A stretch of DNA of 22,044 nucleotides from Lachnospiraceae bacterium (GTDB lineage: Bacteria; Bacillota; Clostridia; Lachnospirales; Lachnospiraceae): NCBI GenBank assembly GCA_009774395.1, contig VSNQ01000081.1, positions 1 through 22,044 of the forward strand, given 5' to 3'. Each line of letters opens with the position of its first letter. Position 1 is the stretch's first letter. Below the pieces are notes generated by a model. It was not told the origin of the DNA, ran no database searches, and saw only the letters and a program-made list of their open reading frames with translations. Both the position numbers and the translations under genes were made by a program. This document shows positions 13,811 to 21,940 of this stretch, piece after piece.

Positions 13811-15042
13811 AAAGCATCGGCATTAGGCAGATAAAACGGAAGCGGAAACCAACCTGCTGGGGCTGTTCCCAGTGGGTTTTTTGTTGTATTCTGCAAATGA
13901 AAATAATAATTTGTTGTTAACGCCTGTATTAATTTCTTTTCTTCCAACACAATATCCGGCTCTGTATCGGTTTCCTGCACAAAGATTCGGCTTTTGCCAT
14001 CCATGCTCTTTTCCTTGGTTACGCTTATTTGATATGCTCCAAGCATATTCTGTGCACTATCAATTACTCCAATACAATACTCCCCATCCTGTAGCAGACA
14101 AATATTCTGTTTCCATTCCATAAGAAATTTAAGTGTATTTTTATAATTTAATATCCGCATCTTGCGCAGCGCACCGTTTAGCCAGACTTTGCTGACCTTA
14201 TCAAGGTATTCTATTTTTCCCAACTCGTCCGTGCCAACACAGACACTTAATTCATCCAAATCAAATGCATCCATAAAACAATACAAAATCTGCGGTATTT
14301 GCGAAATTGCTGTCACTTCAAATTCTTCAATCATTTCCCAATCTTTGGAAATATTAAGATATCCCACAAGAATATCCTTCTTGTCATAATAAACAGCATA
14401 TGTTTCCATCTGCTCACTTTGCAGGCACCACCAAAATTCTTCACGGCTTCTCGCTGTTACAATTCTATGCCGATACATTGCATACAGCTTATCCAGCACT
14501 TCCTCAAAATTTGCCTGATTTGGCTCTAGGAATTCAAAGCGGTATTTTATTTGTTCTTCCTGCGGATACAGATCATTGCAGCAATACCAAACATTTCTAA
14601 TTTTAAAGCTAAATACCGTCTTAATTCCTACACTTTCAAAACCAAAATGCTGATAACGGTGTCTGTCACCATCTAACAGCATAATATCAAATCCATCATT
14701 TAGAGCCTGTTCTTGCGCCTTCTCCATCAGCGTGATCATATAACCTTTGCCGCGGCTATTAGGATGCACGGAAACTGTTCCAACATATGCCGCTTTTAAT
14801 GTATGACTTCCTATTTTCAGCGTCAGGGGGTAAATGTCCACCAATGCACGAATTTTATTTCCTTCCTTTATCATGTGATGCAGCGGAATATGGCGGCGCT
14901 CCTCTGCATAGGCTTTCGGATAAATTTTCACAAAATCTGTTCTATTGTGTTCCATACTAAACACCATATCCGCAAAATCAAGAATATCCTCTGTATCTGC
15001 AGCCGTCCCTCTTACATAGCTGCCTTGAATTTGTTCCTTCAT
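13807..15042 (-). CDS. Eis-like GNAT acetyltransferase
   Basis: A 411-residue protein: an N-terminal GNAT domain with an extended C-terminal part, the layout of the Eis family of multi-domain acetyltransferases. The acetyl-CoA motif is VGTVSVHPNSRGKGYMITLM at about residues 92-111, followed by MLLDGDRHRYQHFGFE. The middle and C-terminal regions would form the second GNAT-like and the sterol-carrier-like domains, though I see no diagnostic motif there. ATG 15042 has AAAGGA seven bases upstream. Family members acetylate amines such as lysine side chains or aminoglycosides; the substrate here is unknown. It is separated from the upstream bactofilin gene by a terminator. It converges with the zinc-ribbon gene with a four-base overlap. 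Confidence 0.85.
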   Translation of the reverse strand: MKEQIQGSYVRGTAADTEDILDFADMVFSMEHNRTDFVKIYPKAYAEERRHIPLHHMIKEGNKIRALVDIYPLTLKIGSHTLKAAYVGTVSVHPNSRGKGYMITLMEKAQEQALNDGFDIMLLDGDRHRYQHFGFESVGIKTVFSFKIRNVWYCCNDLYPQEEQIKYRFEFLEPNQANFEEVLDKLYAMYRHRIVTARSREEFWWCLQSEQMETYAVYYDKKDILVGYLNISKDWEMIEEFEVTAISQIPQILYCFMDAFDLDELSVCVGTDELGKIEYLDKVSKVWLNGALRKMRILNYKNTLKFLMEWKQNICLLQDGEYCIGVIDSAQNMLGAYQISVTKEKSMDGKSRIFVQETDTEPDIVLEEKKLIQALTTNYYFHLQNTTKNPLGTAPAGWFPLPFYLPNADAF

Positions 15043-15091
15043 ATCTCTATCCTTTTTAATCCTTTCCATTACAATCTCTGCGCCATATATG

Positions 15092-15120
15092 AAAAAGTAC
15101 CGCCCAAAGCGGCACTTTTA
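15092..15120 (-). terminator. rho-independent terminator after the bactofilin gene
   Basis: Read on the minus strand, AAGTGCCGC and GCGGTACTT pair around a short loop, with one mismatch, and run directly into a T stretch (complement of 15092-15096). It lies 46 bp after the bactofilin stop. Confidence 0.8.
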
Positions 15121-15165
15121 TATTCTAATTATTTAGTTCTGTCAAACTATCCTCTGGTAAAACAT

Positions 15166-15810
15166 TTAAGCACGCTTAATCGCCTTAGGCTTAGAACCTT
15201 TCATAAATGCAGGGCGCACTGGTTCTTCTGCCTTTTCCTTATCCGGCTCCTCCGGCTTTTTATCTTCTGGCTCTTTCGATTTTACAGATTTATCGGCGTC
15301 ACTTGTTTTTTCTTCCACTTTCTCTGGCGTCTTTACAGTTTCCTCTGGAAAAACCTCTTTCACTTTTACATCCGCATAGCACAGCGAACAAAATCCATTA
15401 ATTGCCGCACCATTGCTGACCTGAATCGCCTTTGCTTTAATATCACTGTCAACAATTGCCTTTTCTCCTACAGTTACACAACCCTTGATATCCAGCTTCC
15501 CTTGGATTGCACCGTCGACTACAAGGCTATCTGCATTAATATCTCCAAGAATAACGGTATTTTCATGCACTACTGCACCTTGTACACATTCAATCTGTCC
15601 CTCAATAAAAGAATCCTTTGTAAACAAATCGTTTGCCTTAATATTTCCCTTTACATTCCCGCAGACATTGACACGGCTGTCAGAATTAATATCCCCATTC
15701 ACTTCACCATACATTTCCAATTTGCCAGATATTTGGATATTGCCATTGATAATCGTCCCCTTTGGAATAATAGCCTCCGTTGTGTTATTGGTTTCTCCAT
15801 AATAATTCAT
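15166..15810 (-). CDS. bactofilin-family cytoskeletal protein
   Basis: A 214-residue polymer-forming protein of the bactofilin (DUF583) family, which assembles into filaments near the membrane without nucleotide and can position envelope enzymes. Residues about 14-140 form the right-handed beta-helix, seen as repeated short strands with Gly/Asp turns (IIPKGTIINGNIQISGKLEM, GEVNGDI, GNVKGNI, LGDINADSLVVDGAIQGKLD). The C-terminal 65 residues are a charged Lys/Glu/Pro-rich tail (EPEDKKPEEPDKEKAEEP) ending in basic KPKAIKRA. That length of tail is common in clostridial members. AAGGAG precedes the ATG at 15810. It lies 88 bp after the chemoreceptor gene, with a hairpin between. Confidence 0.9.
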   Translation of the reverse strand: MNYYGETNNTTEAIIPKGTIINGNIQISGKLEMYGEVNGDINSDSRVNVCGNVKGNIKANDLFTKDSFIEGQIECVQGAVVHENTVILGDINADSLVVDGAIQGKLDIKGCVTVGEKAIVDSDIKAKAIQVSNGAAINGFCSLCYADVKVKEVFPEETVKTPEKVEEKTSDADKSVKSKEPEDKKPEEPDKEKAEEPVRPAFMKGSKPKAIKRA

Positions 15811-15857
15811 AACGTATATACTCCTTCCTCATGCCGCCATACCAATGGGCGGTATTG

Positions 15858-15885
15858 AGCCTGTCGATATACATACCGACAGGCT
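15858..15885. terminator. hairpin between chemoreceptor and bactofilin genes
   Basis: AGCCTGTCG (15858-15866) and CGACAGGCT (15877-15885) form a perfect 9-bp stem 13 bp past the chemoreceptor stop. No T run follows on the minus strand, so it may act as a partial terminator or as an mRNA end or processing structure. Confidence 0.45.
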
Positions 15886-15898
15886 ATTCTTAATTATA

Positions 15899-17644
15899 TT
15901 ATCCTTCGATTTCAAATTGCTGTGTATTCTCTGCTAAAGCCTCTGCCATTGCGGTAATCTTCTCTACATCATCACCACAGTCTGAAACAATACTCCTTAA
16001 TTCCTGCATAGAAGCAGATGTTTGTTCCGTACTTGCGGCATTTTCTTGTGCAATAGAAGCAAGACTCTCGACTGCTGTCATTACTTCTGTCTTGTGACGG
16101 TTGAGATTGTGCACCTCTTTCTTAATATTATCAACTGCCTTACTGACTTCCTTAATTTCACCATTGAGGTCATTAAAAACGAATTTTGTTTCTTGTAACT
16201 CTCCGCTTTGCTTATCAATCACCTCTGTTACCTTATTCATGGTATCCACCGTTGTATTGGAGTTGGTAATCAACAGTTCAATAATATTTGTAATACGGCT
16301 TGCCGACTCTGCGGATTGATCTGCAAGCTTGCGAATCTCATCAGCAACCACTGCAAAACCTTTGCCGTGCTCCCCTGCACGCGCCGCTTCAATACTCGCA
16401 TTCAGCGAAAGCAGACTTGTCTGATCCGCAATATCAGTAATTACATCCGCCGCAGTCTGAATATCCTGTGCTGACACATTTGTCATATTTGTTTGCTCAC
16501 AAACTACATCAAATGCCTCCTTAGTTTGGTGGCTCGTACGAATTAATTCTTCTAGCGTTACACTGACACTCTGATTATACTCGCGCATTTTCTCGGTGCT
16601 GGAAACCAATTGTTCCACATTGTCCGACGTAGACTCAATCGCCGCACCCATATCCTGCACTTCTGAGCCCACCTGTGTAGTATCCTGCGCTTGCTGCGTC
16701 GCACTGTTTGCCATTTCCTCCACTGCACGATCAACGTTGTTTATATAATCCGCCATATTGGTAAAAGACTTTGAGAAATTACTAGATATTCTATCAAGAT
16801 TGCCAGAAGCATCTTTAATATTACCGACTACCTGTGATAGATTGTGTATCAAGGTCTTCACACCGTTTGCAATATCTCCCACTTCGTCCGCACGCCGCGT
16901 CAGCCTGCCATCTACCTTAATATTTAACTTTCCTTTTGCAAGACTGTTAATCAAGTAATCTACAACTTTCGTAATCAGCCTGGTAACTGCTTTTACACTG
17001 AAAATGGTAATCGCCACGCCTACCACTAAAACGATGCAAAGCATAATAATACTTCTTAGCAGATTCGCGCGGTAGATTGTATTGATTTCCTCTTTGCTCA
17101 GCCCCACAAATGTCATACCAATTATTTCATCCGCATTATACTGATAGAGCGGCGTATAAAGCGCATAGTATTCAATGCCGCCAATCATTACATTCTCTGC
17201 ATAATAGTTTTCGCCATTCTCTAGCACTCGCTGCGCAATTTCAGGGTCTGCCTGCGTCCCAACCATACGATTGCCATCTTTATCCACAAGACTTGTCGCT
17301 ATACGCAAATCTCCATAAAATACTGTAACCTGCAAATCCACATGCTTGCTGAAATTATCAAAAAATTCCAGATTATCGCTGATATTGCGCTTTCCTTTAT
17401 AAAACTTACCATTGACAAAATTGTAAGTGCCGCTTGCAATATTAGATACTGACACAGAGAACGCGTATTGCGCTGCATTTAACTCATGTTTTACCATTGC
17501 CCTAATAATACTGTCACACGCCATTTCCACAGAATACAACCCAACACCGAAAAGCAATACCATTGGAATCGCAACCACTATCAAAAGCCGTGATGTCAAT
17601 TTCAGCCCCGTCCTCTTTTGCGTACTTATCCCCTCTTCTCTCAT
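15899..17644 (-). CDS. methyl-accepting chemotaxis protein with Cache sensor
   Basis: A 581-residue membrane chemoreceptor that passes ligand signals to CheA and CheW. TM1 spans about residues 17-39 and TM2 about 196-217. Between them is a single Cache-type extracellular domain (VTVFYGDLRIATSLVDKDGN, then NYYAENVMIGGIEYYALYTP and IIGMTFVGLS). HAMP follows at about 218-270. The signalling domain contains the conserved hairpin tip TSLLSLNASIEAARAGEHGK and GFAVVADEIRKLADQSAESA. The ligand is unknown. There is no C-terminal CheR-binding pentapeptide. AAAGG lies about 10 bases before the ATG. No che or fla gene is nearby, so it is an orphan receptor. Confidence 0.95.
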   Translation of the reverse strand: MREEGISTQKRTGLKLTSRLLIVVAIPMVLLFGVGLYSVEMACDSIIRAMVKHELNAAQYAFSVSVSNIASGTYNFVNGKFYKGKRNISDNLEFFDNFSKHVDLQVTVFYGDLRIATSLVDKDGNRMVGTQADPEIAQRVLENGENYYAENVMIGGIEYYALYTPLYQYNADEIIGMTFVGLSKEEINTIYRANLLRSIIMLCIVLVVGVAITIFSVKAVTRLITKVVDYLINSLAKGKLNIKVDGRLTRRADEVGDIANGVKTLIHNLSQVVGNIKDASGNLDRISSNFSKSFTNMADYINNVDRAVEEMANSATQQAQDTTQVGSEVQDMGAAIESTSDNVEQLVSSTEKMREYNQSVSVTLEELIRTSHQTKEAFDVVCEQTNMTNVSAQDIQTAADVITDIADQTSLLSLNASIEAARAGEHGKGFAVVADEIRKLADQSAESASRITNIIELLITNSNTTVDTMNKVTEVIDKQSGELQETKFVFNDLNGEIKEVSKAVDNIKKEVHNLNRHKTEVMTAVESLASIAQENAASTEQTSASMQELRSIVSDCGDDVEKITAMAEALAENTQQFEIEG

Positions 17645-17834
17645 ATGCCCCCTGCCTTTCTGTACTTTCTACCAAACAAGACATCTTTTCGTACAATTCT
17701 GTTCTATTCTATAAAATTTTATAACACACGTTCTACATTTATTTACTGATTGCATAAATTTTTTATTGATTCTATTTTAACACTGAATTAGCCAAAAGTA
17801 CAGAAAAACTTATAGACAAAATAATATTTTAAAA

Positions 17835-17902
17835 CAGCCCCCAAAGACCAAACAAAAGGCAAAACGATACCGCTTTGCCTTTTGCTTTGCCTATGAGGGC
17901 TG
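17835..17902 (-). terminator. nested terminator hairpin after metY
   Basis: An inner perfect 11-bp stem, CAAAAGGCAAA (17853-17863) against 17874-17884, sits inside an outer stem of CAGCCC (17835-17840) and GGGCTG (17897-17902). On the minus strand it is followed by TTTTAAAATATT. It lies 12 bp past the metY stop. Confidence 0.8.
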
Positions 17903-17913
17903 ATATCCTATTT

Positions 17914-19227
17914 TTATGCTCCCGCAACTGCGCGGAATGCTTCCTCCAAATCTTCTATAATATCATCAATATGCTCAATACCAATTGAAAGCCGAATTGT
18001 ATTTGGCTTAATACCTTGATCCGCTTTCTCCTCCTCGTTTAGTTCTGCATGAGTGGTAGAATATGGATGAATTACCAGCGACTTTGCGTCTGCCACATTC
18101 GCCAGCAGCGAAAACAGTGCTAAATTGTCAATAAAATCCTTTGCTTTCTGCTCATCACCCTTGATTTCAAAGGTAAAGATAGAGCCGCCGCCATTGGGAA
18201 AATATTTTTGATATAGCGCCTGCTGCTTTGGATCTGTGCTGACAGAAGGATGATTTACTTTCTCTACCATTGGATGTTTCGACAGATACTGTACCACCTT
18301 CAACGCATTTTCCACATGACGCTCCACCCTTAATGAAAGTGTTTCCAGCCCCTGCAGAAAAATAAATGCATGAAACGGAGAAAGTGTTGCTCCCATATCA
18401 CGCAGCAAAATCGCACGGATTCTTGTTACAAATGCCGCCGCGCCTGCCGCCTGCGTAAAACTAATTCCGTGATAGCTTGGATTGGGCTCTGTAAGCTGCG
18501 GAAATTTTCCACTTGCTTTCCAGTCAAATGTTCCGCCGTCCACAATTACACCGCCTATTGTAGTACCATGTCCACCAATAAACTTTGTTGCGGAATGCAC
18601 CACAATATCTGCACCGTATGCAATTGGTTTTACTAAATACGGCGTTGCAAAAGTACTGTCTACAACAAGCGGAATCTTATGCGAATGCGCAATCTTTGCC
18701 ACTTCCTCAATATCTGCCACTTCCGAGTTCGGATTTCCCAGCGTTTCGATATAAAGCGCCTTGGTATTCTCCTGAATCGCGTTCTCAAAATTGGCGGTTT
18801 CCAACGGGTCAACAAAGGTCGTTGTTACACCGTAATCGGCAAGCGTATGCGCCAATAGATTATAAGTACCACCGTAAACATTCTTTGCCGCAACGATATG
18901 CCCGCCGTTTTGCGCTAAATTTTGAATAACATATGTAACAGCCGCTGCACCAGACGCAACCGCCAGTGCCGCTACACCGCCCTCAAGCTTCGCAATCCGT
19001 TGTTCAAAGATATCCTCTGTAGGATTGGTTAATCTTCCGTAAATATTCCCCGCCTCCTGTAAGCTAAACCGTGCTTGTGCCTGTGCTGCATTTTGAAATA
19101 CAAAGGAAGATGTCTGATAAATCGGCACCGCCCTTGCATCTGTCACAGGATCTGGACTTTCCTGCCCTACATGAAGCTGCAATGTTTCAAACTTAAATGC
19201 TCTGTCCGCATAACTTTTCTTTCCCAT
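17914..19227 (-). CDS. metY: O-acetylhomoserine sulfhydrylase, PLP-dependent
   Basis: Makes homocysteine (or methionine) from O-acetylhomoserine and sulfide (or methanethiol) in the cytoplasm. The protein has 437 residues, typical of the long MetY branch of the Cys/Met metabolism PLP family rather than the roughly 380-residue cystathionine synthases. Motifs are FETLQLHVGQ at the start, YGRLTNPT, EGGVAALAVASGAAA (phosphate binding), VVDSTFATPYL, and VHSATKFIGGHG with the Schiff-base Lys near residue 211. GGGAGG lies upstream of ATG 19227. The promoter is visible at 19262-19290. I see no S-box or T-box leader in the short upstream region. Confidence 0.93.
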   Translation of the reverse strand: MGKKSYADRAFKFETLQLHVGQESPDPVTDARAVPIYQTSSFVFQNAAQAQARFSLQEAGNIYGRLTNPTEDIFEQRIAKLEGGVAALAVASGAAAVTYVIQNLAQNGGHIVAAKNVYGGTYNLLAHTLADYGVTTTFVDPLETANFENAIQENTKALYIETLGNPNSEVADIEEVAKIAHSHKIPLVVDSTFATPYLVKPIAYGADIVVHSATKFIGGHGTTIGGVIVDGGTFDWKASGKFPQLTEPNPSYHGISFTQAAGAAAFVTRIRAILLRDMGATLSPFHAFIFLQGLETLSLRVERHVENALKVVQYLSKHPMVEKVNHPSVSTDPKQQALYQKYFPNGGGSIFTFEIKGDEQKAKDFIDNLALFSLLANVADAKSLVIHPYSTTHAELNEEEKADQGIKPNTIRLSIGIEHIDDIIEDLEEAFRAVAGA

Positions 19228-19261
19228 ATTTTTATCCTCCCTAATTTTCTAAGTTGTCCTA

Positions 19262-19290
19262 ATCATACTCCCTTATTCCTAGTATGTCAA
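19262..19290 (-). promoter_or_regulatory. metY promoter
   Basis: On the minus strand, TTGACA (19290-19285) and TATGAT (19267-19262) are separated by 17 bp. The leader from there to the ATG is only about 30 bases, too short for a riboswitch. Confidence 0.75.
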
Positions 19291-19381
19291 TAGGTTTTGT
19301 ATATTTTTTCCAACTGTCCCCTAAAAAAATCGCAAAACTGTGTATTTTTAAAATGTCATTTTTCCTGTACAGTAGTAATCG

Positions 19382-19415
19382 TGCTGTGGTATTATTGTAT
19401 ACGATATCCGCAGCA
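19382..19415 (+). promoter_or_regulatory. possible operator upstream of the kinase operon
   Basis: ATTGTATACGAT (19394-19405) is a 12-base near-palindrome centred on GTATAC, a shape seen in GntR-type operators. It is enclosed by TGCTGTGG (19382-19389) and CCGCAGCA (19408-19415), which can pair with one G-U. It lies about 45 bp before the kinase ATG. No regulator gene is adjacent. The promoter itself is not clear. Confidence 0.3.
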
Positions 19416-19449
19416 ATAACAATTTTGAGAAAGGCAAGATTTTAACACC

Positions 19450-20304
19450 ATGAAGAAAGTAGCTTTAATCAATGATTTGTCTGGTTTTGGAAAATGTTCT
19501 TTGACAGCGGCAATTCCCGTAATATCCATAATGGGACTGCAAGCCTGTCCGCTTCCCACTGCCGTCTTATCTGCGCAGACAGGATTCCCCAGCTTCTACT
19601 GTGACGATTTTACCGACAAAATGGACTTTTTCACCACAGAATGGCAAAAATTGGATGTACACTTTGACGGAATACATTCCGGATACCTTGCAAGTCCGGC
19701 ACAGATTGAAAAAGTAATCTCTTTTTTGGATTGTTTTCAAAAACAGAATACAATATATCTGGCGGATCCAGTCATGGGTGATAACGGCAAAACCTTTAAA
19801 GCTTTTACGCCCCAGCTTCTTAGCGGAATGAAACGGCTTGTCACAAGGGCGAATGTTATTACGCCAAACCTAACTGAGTTATGCCTGCTTGCGGATTTTG
19901 ATTACAGCGATCTCGTCCGCCATGCAGATAAATCAGATTATTTGGAACGCATTGCCGCTATCTGTCATACACTTTTAAAAAATACCTCTGCCAAACAGAC
20001 AATTGTTGTCACCGGCATTATTAGTCACAGCAATGGCAACTCTTATATGGGAAATCTTTCTGTTAACGCTGATACTACTTTTTATACAGAAACGCCGTAC
20101 ATAGGCATGGGCTTCTCTGGCACAGGAGATTTGTTTGCAGCCGTTGTCTGCGGCGGCTTAGTTAACCAACTGCCCCTAGAAAGTACAATCCGTCTTGCCG
20201 TAGATTTCTTACAACCTGCTATTGAAGAAGCCTCACGCGAACAAGTGCCCGCAAACCACGGCATCCATTTTGAAAAATATTTAGGCAAGCTCATGCAGAT
20301 ATAA
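19450..20304 (+). CDS. pyridoxal/pyridoxamine kinase-like protein
   Basis: A 284-residue ribokinase-fold kinase predicted to phosphorylate vitamin B6 forms (pyridoxal, pyridoxamine, pyridoxine) with ATP. It begins VALINDLSGFGKCSLTAAIP, typical of the PdxK/PdxY group. It has LADPVMGDNG at 104-113, ITPNLTEL at 137-144 and the anion-hole motif GFSGTGDLFAAVV with the catalytic Asp at 227. HMP kinase ThiD shares the fold, but the NDLSGFGKCS opening favours the B6 group. GAAAGG lies about 15 bases upstream, a little far. It is first in an operon with an ECF S component 71 bp downstream, which supports a vitamin salvage role. Confidence 0.85.
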   Translation: MKKVALINDLSGFGKCSLTAAIPVISIMGLQACPLPTAVLSAQTGFPSFYCDDFTDKMDFFTTEWQKLDVHFDGIHSGYLASPAQIEKVISFLDCFQKQNTIYLADPVMGDNGKTFKAFTPQLLSGMKRLVTRANVITPNLTELCLLADFDYSDLVRHADKSDYLERIAAICHTLLKNTSAKQTIVVTGIISHSNGNSYMGNLSVNADTTFYTETPYIGMGFSGTGDLFAAVVCGGLVNQLPLESTIRLAVDFLQPAIEEASREQVPANHGIHFEKYLGKLMQI

Positions 20305-20375
20305 ATATTATATTTTTATAAACAGCCGCTGCCAAAATAATATTATAAAAAATTGCAATACAAGGAGGACTTATT

Positions 20376-20948
20376 ATGAACACAAAAACCGTATCAGAAC
20401 CCAAAACCAAAGAAAGCCAAAGCGTCCGAATGCGCTATTTGACCATTACAGGACTCTTCGCCGCAATGATCGCCATTATGACCGCTTACATCTGTCATAT
20501 TCCTGTCGGTGCGAATAACGGCTATATCCATTTCGGCGATTCGCTGATTTACCTTGCTGCAGCGCTGCTTCCAACACCCTATGCACTTGCGGCAGCAGCA
20601 ATCGGCGGCGGGCTTGCCGACTTAATGACTTCCCCGCTGTGGGCGCCTGCTACCATTATTATAAAAATGCTGATTACGATTCCCTTTTCCAGTCAATCAG
20701 CCAAAATTGTTACAAAAAGAAATATTATTGCTACAATGATTGCCTATTTTATTTCCGGTTTTTGCTACTATGAAGCGGAAGCCCTGCTGTTTGGAACTTC
20801 CGTTGCACTGTTTGCATCTATGACAGGAAGCTTAATTCAGTCCGGCGGAAGCGCAGTATTTTTTGTAATCTTCGGCTTAGCACTGGATAAGATTCATTTA
20901 AAAGCAAAACTGGCAAATCAGATGGGCACGCACAAGAATGGAGATTAA
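20376..20948 (+). CDS. ECF transporter S component, likely vitamin B6-related
   Basis: A 190-residue membrane protein of the substrate-binding S subunit type of energy-coupling-factor vitamin importers. A polar N-terminus of about 20 residues is followed by some six hydrophobic segments. The first has the small-residue pattern LFAAMIAIMTAY used to contact the shared EcfT. YIHFGDSLIYLAAALLPTPY and AAIGGGLADLM are typical of the family. No ATPase or T subunit is in the window, so it would share a module encoded elsewhere (group II). Position directly behind a pyridoxal-kinase-like gene suggests a B6 vitamer as substrate, as proposed for PdxU-type S components; this is inference. AAGGAGG precedes ATG 20376. 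Confidence 0.82.
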   Translation: MNTKTVSEPKTKESQSVRMRYLTITGLFAAMIAIMTAYICHIPVGANNGYIHFGDSLIYLAAALLPTPYALAAAAIGGGLADLMTSPLWAPATIIIKMLITIPFSSQSAKIVTKRNIIATMIAYFISGFCYYEAEALLFGTSVALFASMTGSLIQSGGSAVFFVIFGLALDKIHLKAKLANQMGTHKNGD

Positions 20949-20949
20949 T

Positions 20950-21546
20950 ATGGCAGACATACTATATACATACAAAAATCAAGTTTACGCAAATATTACA
21001 AACCAATGTGACTGTAGCTGCACCTTTTGCATACGTACTACAAAAGACTCCGTTGGTGATGCCGATACTCTATGGCACAAAACAGAGCCTACGTTGGAAG
21101 ATATTATTAAGGCAATCGACGACTTTGACTTTACCGGATACAACGAACTTGTGTACTGTGGATATGGCGAACCAACCTGCGCTCTTGAGAATCTTTTGGC
21201 AAGTGCACAATATGTGAAGGACAAATACCATATCCCTATCCGCCTCAATACAAACGGATTAGGCAACCTCTATCACAAACACAATATCGTTCCGGAGCTT
21301 GCCAAAGTGATTGACAGCGTTTCCATCAGTCTTAATGCCCCTACTGCCGAAAAATATCAGGCGGTAACAAGACCGCTGTTTGAAAACGCGTTTCCGGCAC
21401 TATTAGACTTTGCCACACTGGCGCAGAAAGCATTTTCACATACACAGTTCTCCATTGTAGATGTGCTTCCAGCAGACGAAATCGCACAATGCCAGAAGAT
21501 TGCAGACGAGCGGGGGATTTATTTGAAAATTCGTAAGTGTGCATAG
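20950..21546 (+). CDS. minimal radical SAM protein, TatD-associated type
   Basis: A 198-residue radical S-adenosylmethionine protein. The iron-sulfur motif is CX3CX2C at Cys20, Cys24 and Cys27 within ANITNQCDCSCTFCIRTTKD, with an extra Cys22. VYCGYGEPTCALE carries the GGE-like SAM-binding strand, and RLNTNGLGNL and VDSVSISLNAPT follow. It is shorter than most radical SAM enzymes and has no room for extra cluster domains. It ends with a cysteine (KIRKCA). It resembles small proteins annotated as TatD-linked radical SAM, though no TatD gene is present. I chose ATG 20950, one base after the S-component stop, with GGAG six bases upstream. The reaction is unknown. Confidence 0.85.
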   Translation: MADILYTYKNQVYANITNQCDCSCTFCIRTTKDSVGDADTLWHKTEPTLEDIIKAIDDFDFTGYNELVYCGYGEPTCALENLLASAQYVKDKYHIPIRLNTNGLGNLYHKHNIVPELAKVIDSVSISLNAPTAEKYQAVTRPLFENAFPALLDFATLAQKAFSHTQFSIVDVLPADEIAQCQKIADERGIYLKIRKCA

Positions 21547-21613
21547 GGAATTATTGATAAACTGATATATGTTATTTTGCTGTGGATTAGCAGTGTTGAA
21601 ATTATTTTTTATG

Positions 21614-21657
21614 GGGACTGTCGGGAAATCGTGGATTTTCGACAGTCCCTTTTTTCT
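21614..21657 (+). terminator. strong rho-independent terminator of the kinase operon
   Basis: GGGACTGTCG (21614-21623) pairs perfectly with CGACAGTCCC (21640-21649) and is followed by TTTTTT. It ends the kinase, S-component and radical SAM unit. Confidence 0.9.
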
Positions 21658-21745
21658 TTTCTTAATTATTCTTTCTTACTATTCTTATTATTCTTTTCTT
21701 ACTATTCCTTTCTTATTACTCTTTACTTAATCATTATTATTCTTT
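21658..21745. repeat. pyrimidine-rich low-complexity tract
   Basis: About 85 bases made almost only of T, C and A in short TTCTT, ATT and TACT units. TTCTTACTATTC recurs at 21673 and 21696, a 23-base period. It lies between the terminator and the truncated regulator. No function is evident. Confidence 0.6.
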
Positions 21746-21940
21746 TGCAATGCATTTGGGATTTAATTGTTTAAAATCATTTACAAGCAATTGAATATGG
21801 GCAATTTGTTCTATTGTTAATCCCGCTGTGTCAATAAAAACCCTGTCATTATCCAATTCCAATAAATAATCTGCGGTACAACTAAAATATGCTGCTATTT
21901 TCTTTAACATATCAATAGAAGTCCAGCTAAGAAATGTCAA
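21737..21940 (-). pseudogene. C-terminal fragment of an XRE-family regulator
   Basis: A 67-residue frame containing TSIDMLKKIAAYFSCTADYLLELD, which is the final helix pair and linker of an XRE helix-turn-helix domain. A short tail (LTIEQIAHIQLLVNDFKQLN) follows, as in many clostridial phage-type repressors. The first 35 or so residues, including the recognition helix, are absent. The frame opens only at a TTG (21940) with no ribosome site, and an in-frame TAA lies just upstream. The remaining 100 bases to the window edge do not supply the missing part. Probably a truncated relic. Confidence 0.6.

Noticed and set aside
15820..15857. Second hairpin (CCGCC against GGCGG) before the bactofilin gene
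   Set aside because: The stem is short with a long loop and no T run; chance pairing cannot be excluded.
14803..15858. 351-codon plus-strand open frame
   Set aside because: It lies opposite the acetyltransferase and bactofilin genes, crosses their terminator and has a composition rich in Cys, Phe and His typical of an antisense frame.
19228..19449. Possible riboswitch between metY and the kinase operon
   Set aside because: The metY leader is about 30 bases and the other side shows only a short stem; no SAM, TPP or T-box consensus is visible.
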